From: Pseudomonadota bacterium
Lineage (GTDB): Bacteria; Pseudomonadota; Alphaproteobacteria; SP197
Reading direction: 5' to 3'
Assembly (NCBI GenBank): GCA_039028155.1
Contig: JBCCIS010000031.1
Span: 1-62,637, forward strand
Length of the DNA: 62,637 nt
Shown here: in pieces, positions 1 to 8,589 of the stretch
Numbering within the stretch: position 1 is the stretch's first letter
Layout: each line of letters starts with the position of its first letter
Translations under genes and position numbers: made by a program
The notes under the pieces: model-generated
Told to the model about the DNA's origin: nothing
The model's input: only the letters and a program-made list of their open reading frames with translations
Database searches by the model: none

Positions 1-1517
1 CAGCCCTTGCCGCTGTCGCTGTTGAAGACGTCGATCAGGCCCGTGTAGTTCCAGTTGTTGATGACGTTATAGGGGCCGTCGTGGATCTCGACCTCGATGG
101 TGTAGCCGCCGTTGTTGATCAGGAAGATGATCGGCTTCATGCCATAGCGGATCATGGTTGAGACTTCCTGCGCGGTCAGCTGGAACGAGCCGTCGCCGAT
201 GCAGGCCACCAGGCGCTTTTCGGGGTTTGAGATGGCGTAGCCGAGCGTCGCGCCCACCGACCAGCCGATCGAACCATACTGCATCTGGATCTCGAACCGG
301 GCACCGCCGGGCAGCGGCACGTCCATGCCGTTGAACCAGGAATCGCCGGTCTCGACCAACAATGTGCTGTCACTGGTGATGAGGTCGCGCACGCGATCGA
401 ACAGGAAACGCACGGTAAGGCCGCTGTCGGACGCATCGCCGGCGCGCGGTTTCGGCGCATCGGCGATGCGGCGATAGTTGACGAGGGCGCTGTCGTTTTT
501 GTTCAGCTTCGGCGTCAGCGCCTCCAGGAACTCCGCCATGGCGACCCGGCTGTAGACCATGTTGGGAAAGCGAACGCACATCGGGTCGACCCGGATGACG
601 TGATCCATGTTGAGCGCGGCGCGGTGGCCGGTCGTCGTGTAGTCGGTGAAGACCGGCCCGATGGCCAGGCAGACATCTGCGGACTCGACGATCTCGCTGC
701 ATCCGGGGTCGCTCACGGGCCCCCAATAGATGCCCATGTAGCCGTCGTGATCCTCCTCGATCATGGATTTGGCATTGGGCATGCTGGCCGCGGGATAACA
801 CGCGGCGTCCAGGAGCTTGCGCGTCGCCTCGATGGCGCCCGACGGACGCATCTTGACACCGGCGAGCAGGACCGGCTTTTCGGCGTCGTTCAGCAAACGT
901 GCCGCATGCTCGACCGCGGCCTCCAGCGCGGCCGGATCGCTCGGGATGTGTGGTGAGAACGTGCGTTGCGGCGGTTCCGACGTGAAGGCGCCGGCAATGT
1001 TGCATGCAATCTCGATATAGACGGGCTTGCGCAGCTTCAGCGCAGTCTCGATGGCCCGGTCGATCTGAATTGGCGCGTGCATGGGGTCGGTCACGATGAC
1101 GCTCTCGACCGTGACGCGCGAGAAAATCTCGCGCTGGTACTTGTAGTCGAGCTCGCCCAACGAGTGATGCAGGTACTCGTACTCGGCTTCTGAGTTGGTG
1201 TTGGGGCCGCCAGAGATCGCGATCAGCGGCATGTCTTCGGCATAGGCGCCGGCGACCGCGTTGACCGCGCTCAGTCCGCCGACACTGAACGTCACGACCA
1301 GGGCAGAAGGGCCGTTGCGCTCGCGCGCATAGCCATCAGCGGCGTAACCAGCGTTCAGCTCGTTGCAGCAGCCGATCATCTCGAGGCCGTCGACCTTCAA
1401 CAGCTCATCCAGCAGGATCAGGTTGTAGTCGCCGGGAACCGCGAAGTAGTGCTCGATACCGATGTCGCGCAGGCGTTGGCCGAGATAGTGACCAATCGTG
1501 GTGTGACATTCCGCCAT
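1..1517 (-). CDS. pdc: Pyruvate decarboxylase (3' end cut by window edge)
   Basis: Thiamine-diphosphate enzyme that decarboxylates pyruvate to acetaldehyde without oxidation, feeding ethanol fermentation; cytoplasmic. About 505 codons are visible, against 560-570 residues for the whole family member. The N-terminus carries [11 protein letters not shown] and [15 protein letters not shown] (TPP-activating Glu), then YLHHSLGE (paired active-site His). Near the left edge lie [12 protein letters not shown] with INN about 26 residues on (the GDG...NN TPP/Mg motif) and [13 protein letters not shown] with the catalytic Glu. All active-site residues I know from Zymomonas PDC are present, and the wording is much closer to PDC than to acetolactate synthase. 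Start ATG is preceded by AAGGGGG at good spacing. It lies 135 bp downstream of merR on the same strand. Indolepyruvate or phenylpyruvate decarboxylase is the main alternative. Confidence 0.9.
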   Translation of the reverse strand, partial: MAECHTTIGHYLGQRLRDIGIEHYFAVPGDYNLILLDELLKVDGLEMIGCCNELNAGYAADGYARERNGPSALVVTFSVGGLSAVNAVAGAYAEDMPLIAISGGPNTNSEAEYEYLHHSLGELDYKYQREIFSRVTVESVIVTDPMHAPIQIDRAIETALKLRKPVYIEIACNIAGAFTSEPPQRTFSPHIPSDPAALEAAVEHAARLLNDAEKPVLLAGVKMRPSGAIEATRKLLDAACYPAASMPNAKSMIEEDHDGYMGIYWGPVSDPGCSEIVESADVCLAIGPVFTDYTTTGHRAALNMDHVIRVDPMCVRFPNMVYSRVAMAEFLEALTPKLNKNDSALVNYRRIADAPKPRAGDASDSGLTVRFLFDRVRDLITSDSTLLVETGDSWFNGMDVPLPGGARFEIQMQYGSIGWSVGATLGYAISNPEKRLVACIGDGSFQLTAQEVSTMIRYGMKPIIFLINNGGYTIEVEIHDGPYNVINNWNYTGLIDVFNSDSGKG

Positions 1518-1652
1518 GCTGTCCCCCTTAGTCGTGTGGTCCAGATCTGTCGCGCCTCGACCCGACAACGACCCTAACGTGACCGTGCGTACGGCACCAC
1601 CCCTTCGGTTGTGGTCCAGGATCCATCGAAGCGTGGTTGCTGGGGTGTTCGG

Positions 1653-2174
1653 TCAGCCGCTTGAATGCGTGCGGATTGCCAGGGCCTCGTCTTCGCCGAT
1701 GCCGAGCCACAACAGGAACGCGTGATGAGCAGCGGGTGCGTCGTGCTCGAACTGTCGATGCCAGCGCTCCATGTCGTCATCGTTCAGACCACTCGACCGC
1801 AGGATTGCAATCCACTTTTCCTTGTCGATAACGCTGTCTGCGGCAGCCGAGCCCTCACTGCGAAGCATGCCGAGGAGCACGCGTTGTTGAATCCTTAGCC
1901 CGGCAATCTCCTTGTCGAGCTCGATCAAACGGTGATGCAGAATCTGCTGGTCATCGTCGTCGTCCGTGCTGAGCAGGTCCTTTATGTCATCAACGCCGAG
2001 ACCCAGATCGCGGTAGGCGCGAATGGTTTTCAGCCGTTCGATATCGTTGCGATCGTAGAGACGATAGCCGACGGGAGAGCGCGCTGTCGGCTGCAATAAA
2101 CCTGCGCGGTCATAGTAAAGCAAGGTGGATCGGGATAAGCCGAACTGCCGTGCCAATTGTCCAACCGTTATCAT
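1653..2174 (-). CDS. MerR-family transcriptional regulator
   Basis: 173-residue one-component regulator. Residues 1-70 form the MerR winged helix (ITVGQLARQFGLSRSTLLYYDRAGLL, then VGYRLYDRNDIERL), followed by a dimerisation coiled coil with an unusual run of five Asp near residue 75. The C-terminal part (about 115-173) is a short effector-type domain with no cysteine at all, so this is not a thiol-metal sensor of the MerR/CueR type. It lies 14 bp downstream of the LLM oxidoreductase gene and is probably co-transcribed from the 19-bp-spacer promoter at 3201-3231, which it likely controls. The Shine-Dalgarno sequence is weak, consistent with translational coupling. Ligand unknown. Confidence 0.85.
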   Translation of the reverse strand: MITVGQLARQFGLSRSTLLYYDRAGLLQPTARSPVGYRLYDRNDIERLKTIRAYRDLGLGVDDIKDLLSTDDDDDQQILHHRLIELDKEIAGLRIQQRVLLGMLRSEGSAAADSVIDKEKWIAILRSSGLNDDDMERWHRQFEHDAPAAHHAFLLWLGIGEDEALAIRTHSSG

Positions 2175-2188
2175 GGGTTCGTGCGGCC

Positions 2189-3163
2189 CTAGCCCGCCAT
2201 GCTTAGCTGATCATGCTGCTCACCGTGTTTGGGTGCAAGCAAGCGTAGTGTTTCGTGGGCCATGTCCGCGTTTAGATCGCCAAAACGGGTCACAAATGCC
2301 ACATGCCTTACTCCGAACGCGGCCAAGTCCTCGATAGTGGCTTGCGCCTTGGTCGGTGTACCGAAACAGCCGGTTGAACCTGCCCGCATAGCATCGAATG
2401 CCTCTTGGGCCTGCCGGCCATCTCCTGACATTACGGTCAGCAGTTGTTGGAGCGCAGCGACGGATTGGCGGCACACGGCTTCATCGTTCGTGCCGACCTG
2501 TGCGAACTGCACGACGACGACATCGGCGGTGTCCTGGTGATAGCCGGCATTGCTCAGGCCCTCCTGATGCGCGGCAATAAGACGCGCAAGGGCATCAAGC
2601 GATCGCGCCCCAGGCGTCAGCAAGGTCAGAACACCATCTCCATTGTGTCCGGCGTCGCGCGCGTTCGTCTCATTCATCGTGGCGACGTAGAACGGTGGCA
2701 GAGGTTGTTGGCGGGGCGAAACGTTGAGCGACGCATTGGCCCACAGCCCGCGGAGCGTCGATAGATTCTGTCTATATGCATCCCAGCGGCTGTCGAAGTC
2801 GATGCCAAGGCCCTCGATCTCATCACGTTGAGACCCGGCTCCAACGCCCATGTTGAGTCGTCCCTCCGCTATGATGTCGACCATGGCGTAGTCTTCGGCT
2901 GCGAAGACCGCCTGGCGATACGGCAAGATTGCCACCGAGGGGCCAACTCGCAGACGCTTCGTTCTCGCCGCGATGGCCGACAGCAAGACGGCAGGATTGG
3001 GCACCGTACCCAATGTGCCGTAGTGGTGTTCGGCAAGCCACAGGCTGTCGTATCCCAGTGAATCCGCGCGCTCGGCGTGATCCAGGACAAATCCATAGAG
3101 CTCGCTGACGGGATCGTTCGACCGTTCGGCATGGTCGAGCAACAAGAACACCGATCGTTTCAT
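2189..3163 (-). CDS. LLM-class flavin-dependent oxidoreductase
   Basis: Luciferase-like monooxygenase of 324 residues, expected to use reduced flavin and oxygen on an unknown substrate in the cytoplasm. The TIM-barrel signature is visible: an N-terminal strand with the lid region, SLWLAEHHYG, NPAVLLSAIAARTKRLRVG, then INMGVGAGSQRDEIEGLG-type sequence. Start was set at ATG 3163 because AGGAGG lies 9 bases upstream; the frame stays open a further 34 codons but those run through the promoter. First gene of a probable LLM-merR operon. The family is broad (alkanal, nitrilotriacetate and sulfonate monooxygenases, and F420 enzymes), so the substrate cannot be named. Confidence 0.85.
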   Translation of the reverse strand: MKRSVFLLLDHAERSNDPVSELYGFVLDHAERADSLGYDSLWLAEHHYGTLGTVPNPAVLLSAIAARTKRLRVGPSVAILPYRQAVFAAEDYAMVDIIAEGRLNMGVGAGSQRDEIEGLGIDFDSRWDAYRQNLSTLRGLWANASLNVSPRQQPLPPFYVATMNETNARDAGHNGDGVLTLLTPGARSLDALARLIAAHQEGLSNAGYHQDTADVVVVQFAQVGTNDEAVCRQSVAALQQLLTVMSGDGRQAQEAFDAMRAGSTGCFGTPTKAQATIEDLAAFGVRHVAFVTRFGDLNADMAHETLRLLAPKHGEQHDQLSMAG

Positions 3164-3200
3164 GTCTCGCCTCCTGATGTGGATTCGACTCGAGAGGCGA

Positions 3201-3231
3201 TGCCTAAGGTGTGCACCAGTAGACAGGTCAA
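3201..3231 (-). promoter_or_regulatory. MerR-type promoter (19-bp spacer) for LLM-merR
   Basis: Read on the minus strand, TTGACC (3231-3226) and TAGGCA (3206-3201) are separated by exactly 19 bases. That elongated spacer is the hallmark of promoters activated by MerR-family proteins through DNA untwisting. Predicted transcription starts near 3194, leaving about 30 nt of leader with AGGAGG before the LLM start. The spacer holds only weak dyad symmetry (TGT...ACA). The next gene but one encodes a MerR regulator, so autoregulation is a natural inference. Confidence 0.6.
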
Positions 3232-3248
3232 GCGTATGAAGACAACCC

Positions 3249-4169
3249 TCAGGGCTGTGCGTCAAAGAACGCCCAGATGGCGACGTTGCCGTCGATTTCG
3301 CGGCTGGAGCGTCCGGTGATCAGGTTGATCAGCCGAGCGCCCGTGCCGGGCCAGGTATGGCCGCCGCCGTTGATCAGGATGTGGCGTAGCGGCGCCTTAC
3401 AGCCGGTGTAGTCGACAATGTCGACCGTGGTGCCGTCCAGGGGCCGCTCGTTGATATGGGCGCTCAAGACGCGCCCGGTGCATCGGTTGCGCGCCGCCCA
3501 GTCAGCCAGGCTATCGGGCACCGACCAGGCGGTACCCCGTGCGTTTCCGCCGGGCAGTCCGATCGGGCCACCGTCGTAAGGCACCAAGCTGTCGTTGCTG
3601 CCATGGATGAACAGCACCGGCGCTGGTTCACCGCCTGGACACTCCTGGCCGGCCGCGATGTTGGCGGCAACCACCGCAAAGCCTATGAACCGTTCAGGTG
3701 CCTCGCAGGCCAGGCGCAGCGTCATCATGCCGCCGTTCGAGATGCCGCCGACACCGATGCGGTGTGCGTCGACCAACCCGTCGGCGATAAGCCGGTCCAG
3801 GATGGCGGTGATGAACCCGACATCGTCATGTCGCGCTGCCGCCTGCTCGGCGAGCCAGGGATCGTCGCGGCCATCGTTCCAATGGCCGTCGACACCGTCG
3901 GGATAGATCACGACAAAGCCGTTTTCGTCGGCCAGTTCGTTGAAGTCGGTGTGACGGCGCAACTGCCGGCCCGACCCGCCGCCGCCATGGAGCAGGACGA
4001 CCGCCGGCGCGGGCGTGGCGATGCCGTCCGGCACGTAGACGTCAAAGGCGCGTTCAGTGCCGCCGTGTTCAAGCGTGTCGGCCCGAGCAAGCCCCGCCGA
4101 CATGAGGGCGAGAGCCAGCGCCAACGCCGCCGGCAGCCAAGTGGAGGAATGCGCGGCCATGTTGTTCAA
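3249..4169 (-). CDS. Secreted PHB-depolymerase/feruloyl-esterase-like hydrolase
   Basis: 306-residue exported alpha/beta hydrolase of the LpqC/esterase-PHB family. A signal peptide is evident (WLPAALALALALMSAGLARA, cleaved near residue 30). The oxyanion region VVLLHGGGGSG is followed by the nucleophile elbow GGISNGGM, an acid region GSNDSLVPYDGG and the catalytic His in NGGGHTWPG. The family cleaves short polyester or feruloyl ester bonds outside the cytoplasm. An internal Met four codons in (MAAHSS) is an equally good start. It ends 18 bp before the LLM promoter and sits 36 bp after the gamma-glutamyltransferase gene on the same strand. True substrate not determinable. Confidence 0.85.
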   Translation of the reverse strand: MNNMAAHSSTWLPAALALALALMSAGLARADTLEHGGTERAFDVYVPDGIATPAPAVVLLHGGGGSGRQLRRHTDFNELADENGFVVIYPDGVDGHWNDGRDDPWLAEQAAARHDDVGFITAILDRLIADGLVDAHRIGVGGISNGGMMTLRLACEAPERFIGFAVVAANIAAGQECPGGEPAPVLFIHGSNDSLVPYDGGPIGLPGGNARGTAWSVPDSLADWAARNRCTGRVLSAHINERPLDGTTVDIVDYTGCKAPLRHILINGGGHTWPGTGARLINLITGRSSREIDGNVAIWAFFDAQP

Positions 4170-4205
4170 CGGCGGCCTACGCCGTTTCCTACGCGCGCGC
4201 GGCAG

Positions 4206-6011
4206 TTATCTGCCGATCGCGTAACACTGTTGGCGTCGCGGGCTGGCCCCGGCGCGCAGCGTCTTGCCGCGCTTCGATGCCATGGTGATCGAGTTGTAGT
4301 GGCCCCACTTGCCAAAAATCTCCAGCTTGTGGCCGCGCCGGTCGAGCTCCGCCATCGTCGCGCACGGCAGGTCGCTCTCGACCGCCAGGTGACCGGGCAA
4401 CCATTCACGCGGATAGAACGAGCTCGGCAGATGGTCGGTGTAGAACGATGGGGCGTCGCAGGCCTCTTGCAGGTTCATGCCATGGTGCACATGGCGCAGG
4501 AAGGCGTGCAGCGCCCACTGGTCCTGCTGGTCGCCGCCGGGCGTGCCGAACACCAGATAGGGTTCGTCCATGTGCAGGGCAAGCGTCGGCGTCAGCGTCG
4601 TGCGCGGGCGCTTGCCGGGCGCCAGCCCGTTGGGATGGTCATCGTCGAGCCAGAACATCTGGCCGCGCACGGAGACTGGGAAACCGATACCCGGCACCAC
4701 CGGCGAGCCGGATAACCAACCGCCGCTCGGCGTTCCGGAGATCATGTTGCCCCAGCGGTCGATGATGTCGAAATGACAGGTGTCGCCGTGGTTCTCGGCA
4801 ATGAACTCGGCCCAGTTCGGGTTCTTACTGTCACCTTCTTCACCCTCCATCGTCATCTGGCTGTGTGCGACATTGGTTGAGCCGTGCGCCCTCAGCCGTA
4901 CCTCGCCGCCATAGCCATCGATCAGACCCGGCGGCAGATCCAGGCGTGCATCGTCACCGACCAGCTTGCGCCGCTGGGCGTTGTAGTCATCGGAGAGGAG
5001 CTCGGCGAGCGGCACGTCGACGAACTTCGGATCGCCATAGAATGCTTCGCGGTCGGCGATGGCGAGTTTGGCGCACTCCTGGACCGTATGAATGAACTCG
5101 GGTCCGGAGGGATCCATGGCCTGAAGGTCATAGTCTTTCAGCAGCGCCAGTTGCTGCAGAAAGATCGGGCTCTGCGCCCAGGGTCCGGCCTTGCAGACCG
5201 TGTAGTCGCCGTAGTCGTACGTGATCGGCTCTTCGACCTCGGCGCGCCAAGACGCCAGATCATCGCCGGTCATGTAGCCGCTGTGGCTCTCGCCGGAGGT
5301 ATCCATCACCGGTTCGCGCATAAAGCTGTCGATCGCTTCGGCAACGAAACCCTCGTACCAGGCGCGCCGCGCCGCTTCGACCTGGGCTTCGCGGTCGCTG
5401 CCGGCGGCTTCCGCCTCCTCGACGATGCGGGCATAGGTGTCGCCCTGTGCGGGCAGGTGATAGAGGCCGCCGGCCTCGGGCGCTTCACCGTCGATCAGGT
5501 AAACTTCGGCGGAACTCGGCCAGTGCTCCTTCATGAAACCGCTGGACCGGGCGATAACGCTGGCGACGTTGGGTTTCATCAGGAAACCGTCGCGCGCGGC
5601 GGTTATCGCCGGCTCCAGCACGTCGCGCACGGTCAGCGATCCGTAGTCGTGCAGCAGGCGCATCCAGGCGCCGAAGCTGCCGGGTACGACCGTTGGCAAG
5701 TGGCCGACCCCGGGCATGACGTCGAGGCCCATATCGCGCAGCGCGCCGCTGGTGATCGCCTGGGGCGCCACACCCTGACCGCAGATCACCTCGACCTTCT
5801 GCTTTGCGGCGCTCCACAGGATGAGTGGGCAGTCGCCGCCCGGCCCGTTCTGTTCGGGCTCGACAATGTGAAGCACACAGCCGACGGCGACGGCCGCATC
5901 GAACGCGTTGCCGCCCTTCTCCAGCATCGCCATGCCCGCCGCGCTCGCCTGCCAGTGCGTCGAGGTAACAACGCCGAAGGTGCCGACGATTTCCGGACGT
6001 GACATGACCAT
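4206..6011 (-). CDS. Gamma-glutamyltransferase family protein
   Basis: 601-residue N-terminal-nucleophile hydrolase of the gamma-glutamyltransferase/acylase family, which self-cleaves before a Thr and transfers or hydrolyses gamma-glutamyl groups of glutathione and related amides. The N-terminal part has GVVTSTHWQASAAGMAMLEKG and EPEQNGPGGDCPLI. The predicted processing site is GDT-C with Thr about residue 411, followed by IIDRWGNMISGTPS and the conserved KRPRTTLTPTLAL. Start is ATG 6011, because AAGGGAGG sits 8 bases upstream, in the region a longer start nine codons further out would cover. No signal peptide is visible, unlike periplasmic GGT, so this may be a cytoplasmic GGT-like acylase. 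Divergent from the methyltransferase at 6091. Confidence 0.85.
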   Translation of the reverse strand: MVMSRPEIVGTFGVVTSTHWQASAAGMAMLEKGGNAFDAAVAVGCVLHIVEPEQNGPGGDCPLILWSAAKQKVEVICGQGVAPQAITSGALRDMGLDVMPGVGHLPTVVPGSFGAWMRLLHDYGSLTVRDVLEPAITAARDGFLMKPNVASVIARSSGFMKEHWPSSAEVYLIDGEAPEAGGLYHLPAQGDTYARIVEEAEAAGSDREAQVEAARRAWYEGFVAEAIDSFMREPVMDTSGESHSGYMTGDDLASWRAEVEEPITYDYGDYTVCKAGPWAQSPIFLQQLALLKDYDLQAMDPSGPEFIHTVQECAKLAIADREAFYGDPKFVDVPLAELLSDDYNAQRRKLVGDDARLDLPPGLIDGYGGEVRLRAHGSTNVAHSQMTMEGEEGDSKNPNWAEFIAENHGDTCHFDIIDRWGNMISGTPSGGWLSGSPVVPGIGFPVSVRGQMFWLDDDHPNGLAPGKRPRTTLTPTLALHMDEPYLVFGTPGGDQQDQWALHAFLRHVHHGMNLQEACDAPSFYTDHLPSSFYPREWLPGHLAVESDLPCATMAELDRRGHKLEIFGKWGHYNSITMASKRGKTLRAGASPRRQQCYAIGR

Positions 6012-6090
6012 GGTATGAGCCTCCCTTAAGTCGGTCATAGCTTAGCGTGTCTCGGGACGGAGTCATGCGCGGTGTCGGGGGTGGATAGGG

Positions 6091-6879
6091 ATGTCGGTTC
6101 AAAGTCAGTACAGCGATCGCGTGATCGCCGGCATGCAGATGGTTTACGGCAAAGGTTTTCTGTCGCCAGGTGCCGCGCCAGAGGTGACGGAGATCCTGGA
6201 AGGTATCGACATCACCGGCCTTGATGTTCTGGATCTTGGCTGCGGTATCGGCGGCGCGGCATTAATGCTGGCCGGTGAGTTTGGCGCCAAGCACGTAACC
6301 GGCGTCGACATCGAAGCCGACTCAGTTAAACGCGCCACAGCCGCGGCCGAGGAGGCCGGCCTGGGCGGGCGCGTGCGTTTCGTGCATACGGCGCCAGGTC
6401 CGCTGCCGGTGCCCGACGGTGCCGTCGACATCGTTTTCACCAAGGACGTGATCTGCCACGTCGCCGACAAGCCGGCCTTGTTCGCCGACGTCTTCCGCGT
6501 GCTGAAACCCGGCGGCCGCTTCTTATGCGCCGACTTCCTGGATGGCGAAGCCGATGGTGAAGCCGCCGTGCTGTTCGTGGCCTGGGTGGACATGTTGAAG
6601 ACGTTCGGCTTGAGCTTTCACTATGAGGGCCGGCCCGCCTATGAAGCGGCGCTTGCCGATGCCGGTTTCGTTGACGTTGCCATCAGGGATCACACCGCCA
6701 ACTCGGCCGGCGTGGCGCGGCGCGAACATGCCTTTGCGACCAGCGATGACGGCCGCCACGTGCGCGAGGTTCTGGGCGAGGACTATTTCGACGTGCGGAT
6801 CAGGTTAAGTTCTTTGCGTGCCGAAGCGCTGGAAGCTCGTGGCGTGCTGCACCTGCATATCGACGCGCGGCGCCCATAG
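6091..6879 (+). CDS. Class I SAM-dependent methyltransferase
   Basis: 262-residue cytoplasmic methyltransferase. Motif I is clear (VLDLGCGIGGAALMLA near residues 45-60), followed by VTGVDIE (motif II acidic residue), a D/A-rich stretch and VFTKDVICHV with RVLKPGGRFLCADF (motifs IV-VI). The opening (YSDRVIAGMQMVYGKGFLSPGG-like) and general layout resemble phosphoethanolamine/sarcosine-type N-methyltransferases, but the acceptor cannot be assigned. Its start is 79 bp from the divergently read gamma-glutamyltransferase gene; the ribosome site is modest (GGATAGGG adjoining the ATG). It converges on mlaC 35 bp downstream. Confidence 0.8.
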   Translation: MSVQSQYSDRVIAGMQMVYGKGFLSPGAAPEVTEILEGIDITGLDVLDLGCGIGGAALMLAGEFGAKHVTGVDIEADSVKRATAAAEEAGLGGRVRFVHTAPGPLPVPDGAVDIVFTKDVICHVADKPALFADVFRVLKPGGRFLCADFLDGEADGEAAVLFVAWVDMLKTFGLSFHYEGRPAYEAALADAGFVDVAIRDHTANSAGVARREHAFATSDDGRHVREVLGEDYFDVRIRLSSLRAEALEARGVLHLHIDARRP

Positions 6880-6914
6880 AGACGCCCAAGGCAATGCGTC
6901 CGACGGGGTGGATC

Positions 6915-7532
6915 TTAGCTTTGGGCTTGCGCTTCGATTTCGGCGGTCTGTTCCTTTAGGCCGTCGATCAGGCCATCAAGACCGCTGCGCTGAATGACCG
7001 AGCGGAACTCGTCCTGCTGGGTCTTCAGCATCGACACGTTCTGCACCATGACATCGATGACGTCCAGATCGTCGCTTGCTTCCTGACGAACGCGGAAGTC
7101 GACGTTGAAGGTATCGTTGCCATAGGAAATCAGCGTCTGGACGATGCTGTCCTTGCTGCCAGCCGGCCGGCCGCGCAGGACCTGGAGGTTGTAACCGGTA
7201 AACGTGTCGAAACGTGACTCATAGGTCACAACGATGTAGTCGCTGAACGCCTTGGTATAGGCCTCGAGCTGGTCGGGTGTCGCCTGCTGCAGAAACGGAC
7301 CCAGTGCCAGTTTGCCAATCAGGTTCAGATTGAAGGAGCCGTTCAACCAATCACGGAAAGCATCGCGGCGCGCATCGCCCGGCGCCATGCCGAGGATGTC
7401 CAACAGCTTGTTGCCGCGTTCCTCGATGAACGCTTCGGCGTCCTCGACCTGATCGGCGAGCGCCACGGACGGCGCGGCGGTCAGGGCGACCAGGGCAAGT
7501 CCCGACCTGAGAATGTGTCGGCGTTCAATCAC
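6915..7532 (-). CDS. mlaC: MlaC-family phospholipid-binding periplasmic protein
   Basis: 205-residue member of the MlaC/Ttg2D family, which shuttles phospholipids between the outer-membrane MlaA-porin complex and the inner-membrane MlaFEDB transporter. An N-terminal export signal with RRHILRSG and a hydrophobic stretch ends at ALA; the mature part contains the family layout (FNLNLIGKLALGPFLQQATPDQ, YESRF near the middle, then VDFRVRQ). Its ATG overlaps the mlaA stop by 4 bp, giving translational coupling. MlaF, E and D are not in this window. HpnM, the hopanoid-cluster paralogue, is the alternative, but no hopanoid genes are nearby. Confidence 0.85.
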   Translation of the reverse strand: MIERRHILRSGLALVALTAAPSVALADQVEDAEAFIEERGNKLLDILGMAPGDARRDAFRDWLNGSFNLNLIGKLALGPFLQQATPDQLEAYTKAFSDYIVVTYESRFDTFTGYNLQVLRGRPAGSKDSIVQTLISYGNDTFNVDFRVRQEASDDLDVIDVMVQNVSMLKTQQDEFRSVIQRSGLDGLIDGLKEQTAEIEAQAQS

Positions 7533-8401
7533 TGTGATTCCGCAGAGTCGCTATCGTCAGTGGTATCGAAATCGTCGACGCCCGACAGTTCGTAATCCAG
7601 CGTCGATGCATCCAGATCGCCATTGTTGATCTGTTGCTGGCGAATCTGACGGTAGAGAGAGCGCAGTGTCGCGTAGAAGTCAACCGAGGTGCGTTTCAAA
7701 TTCTCGTATTCGACGCGCTGATCGGCGCGGAACTGAACCGCGGTGACACCCGTGGTCACGTAATTGAACGTCGGCGAGAAGATATAGGTCGTCGGGTCGG
7801 TCGCGATGTCGACGCCCAATCCGACGGTATCGCGCACATCCGATGGACCGATCAGCGGCAGAACCAGATAGGGCCCCGGTTCGGCACCCCAGACAGCCAG
7901 CGTCTGGCCAAAGTCCTCGCGGCGCGGCTCCTCGTCGAAGTTGCCGGGTATATCGAAGATGCCGCCGAGGCCGGCAGTCGTGTTGATGAAGAACGAGACC
8001 GAGGCATCGACCGTGTTTTCACCATCACCTTGAAGTGCGCTGTTCAGGATGGTGACCGGCATGCTGAGGTTCTGTAGGAAGTTCCTGACGCCGTTGCGGT
8101 AGGGTTCCGGGATACCCTCGACATACATCGTCGAAATCGGCGTCAGAACCAGTTCGTCGATCGCCAGGTTGACGTCGAAGATGTACCGGTTCAGCGGCTC
8201 CAGCGGATCGTTGGTTTCTTCGAATGCCTGGCGCGCGACCGGGTCTTCCGGCGGCGTCGCGCAAGCTGCCATTCCCAAGACGAGCGTGATGGCGCAACCG
8301 AATGGGATCGCAAGTCGTAGTAGTCGTGCCGAGAAACCTGAAAAGCCCAAGACAACTGCCCTGACAACCACGGACGCACTTCTTATGGACCCACGCTTCA
8401 C
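7529..8401 (-). CDS. mlaA: MlaA (VacJ) outer-membrane lipoprotein
   Basis: 290 residues from GTG 8401. A long basic N-terminus leads into a hydrophobic stretch and a lipobox-like LGMAAC (Cys about residue 48), then the MlaA core: NDPLEPLNRYIFDVNLAID, SMPVTILNSALQGD, FINTTAGLGGIFDIP and GPYLVLPLIGPS. MlaA removes mislocalised phospholipid from the outer leaflet of the outer membrane. The C-terminal tail is very acidic (FDTTDDSDSAES). There is no nearer ATG upstream of the hydrophobic signal, so the GTG is the best start, though the exact first codon is uncertain. First gene of an mlaA-mlaC pair. Confidence 0.88.
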   Translation of the reverse strand: MKRGSIRSASVVVRAVVLGFSGFSARLLRLAIPFGCAITLVLGMAACATPPEDPVARQAFEETNDPLEPLNRYIFDVNLAIDELVLTPISTMYVEGIPEPYRNGVRNFLQNLSMPVTILNSALQGDGENTVDASVSFFINTTAGLGGIFDIPGNFDEEPRREDFGQTLAVWGAEPGPYLVLPLIGPSDVRDTVGLGVDIATDPTTYIFSPTFNYVTTGVTAVQFRADQRVEYENLKRTSVDFYATLRSLYRQIRQQQINNGDLDASTLDYELSGVDDFDTTDDSDSAESQ

Positions 8402-8483
8402 GGCGCCCCAAACGCCACGCGACCCCTCGCCGCCAGCAGAAATCTACTGGCAGACGAGTGGTCGGATAGCATGGCCCGGCGCA

Positions 8484-8497
8484 TCAAGTCCACTTGA
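8484..8497. promoter_or_regulatory. Short inverted repeat upstream of mlaA
   Basis: TCAAGT-CC-ACTTGA is a 6+6 inverted repeat in the 188-bp gap between mlaA and the MFS gene, 83 bp upstream of the mlaA start. Position and symmetry fit an operator, but no matching regulator is adjacent. The rest of the gap shows an AT-rich patch near 8560 and no confident promoter. Confidence 0.25.
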
Positions 8498-8589
8498 ACC
8501 ACCTGTGACCGTGTTGTAACGGCCACCGGTGTTGCCAATATGCACCAGCCCGTTCAGCCATTAAAAATCAAGGGTTTGATAGAGTGTTC

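Noticed and set aside
3456-4715. 419-codon plus-strand open frame
   Set aside because: It runs antisense across two real genes and has no motif or ribosome site.
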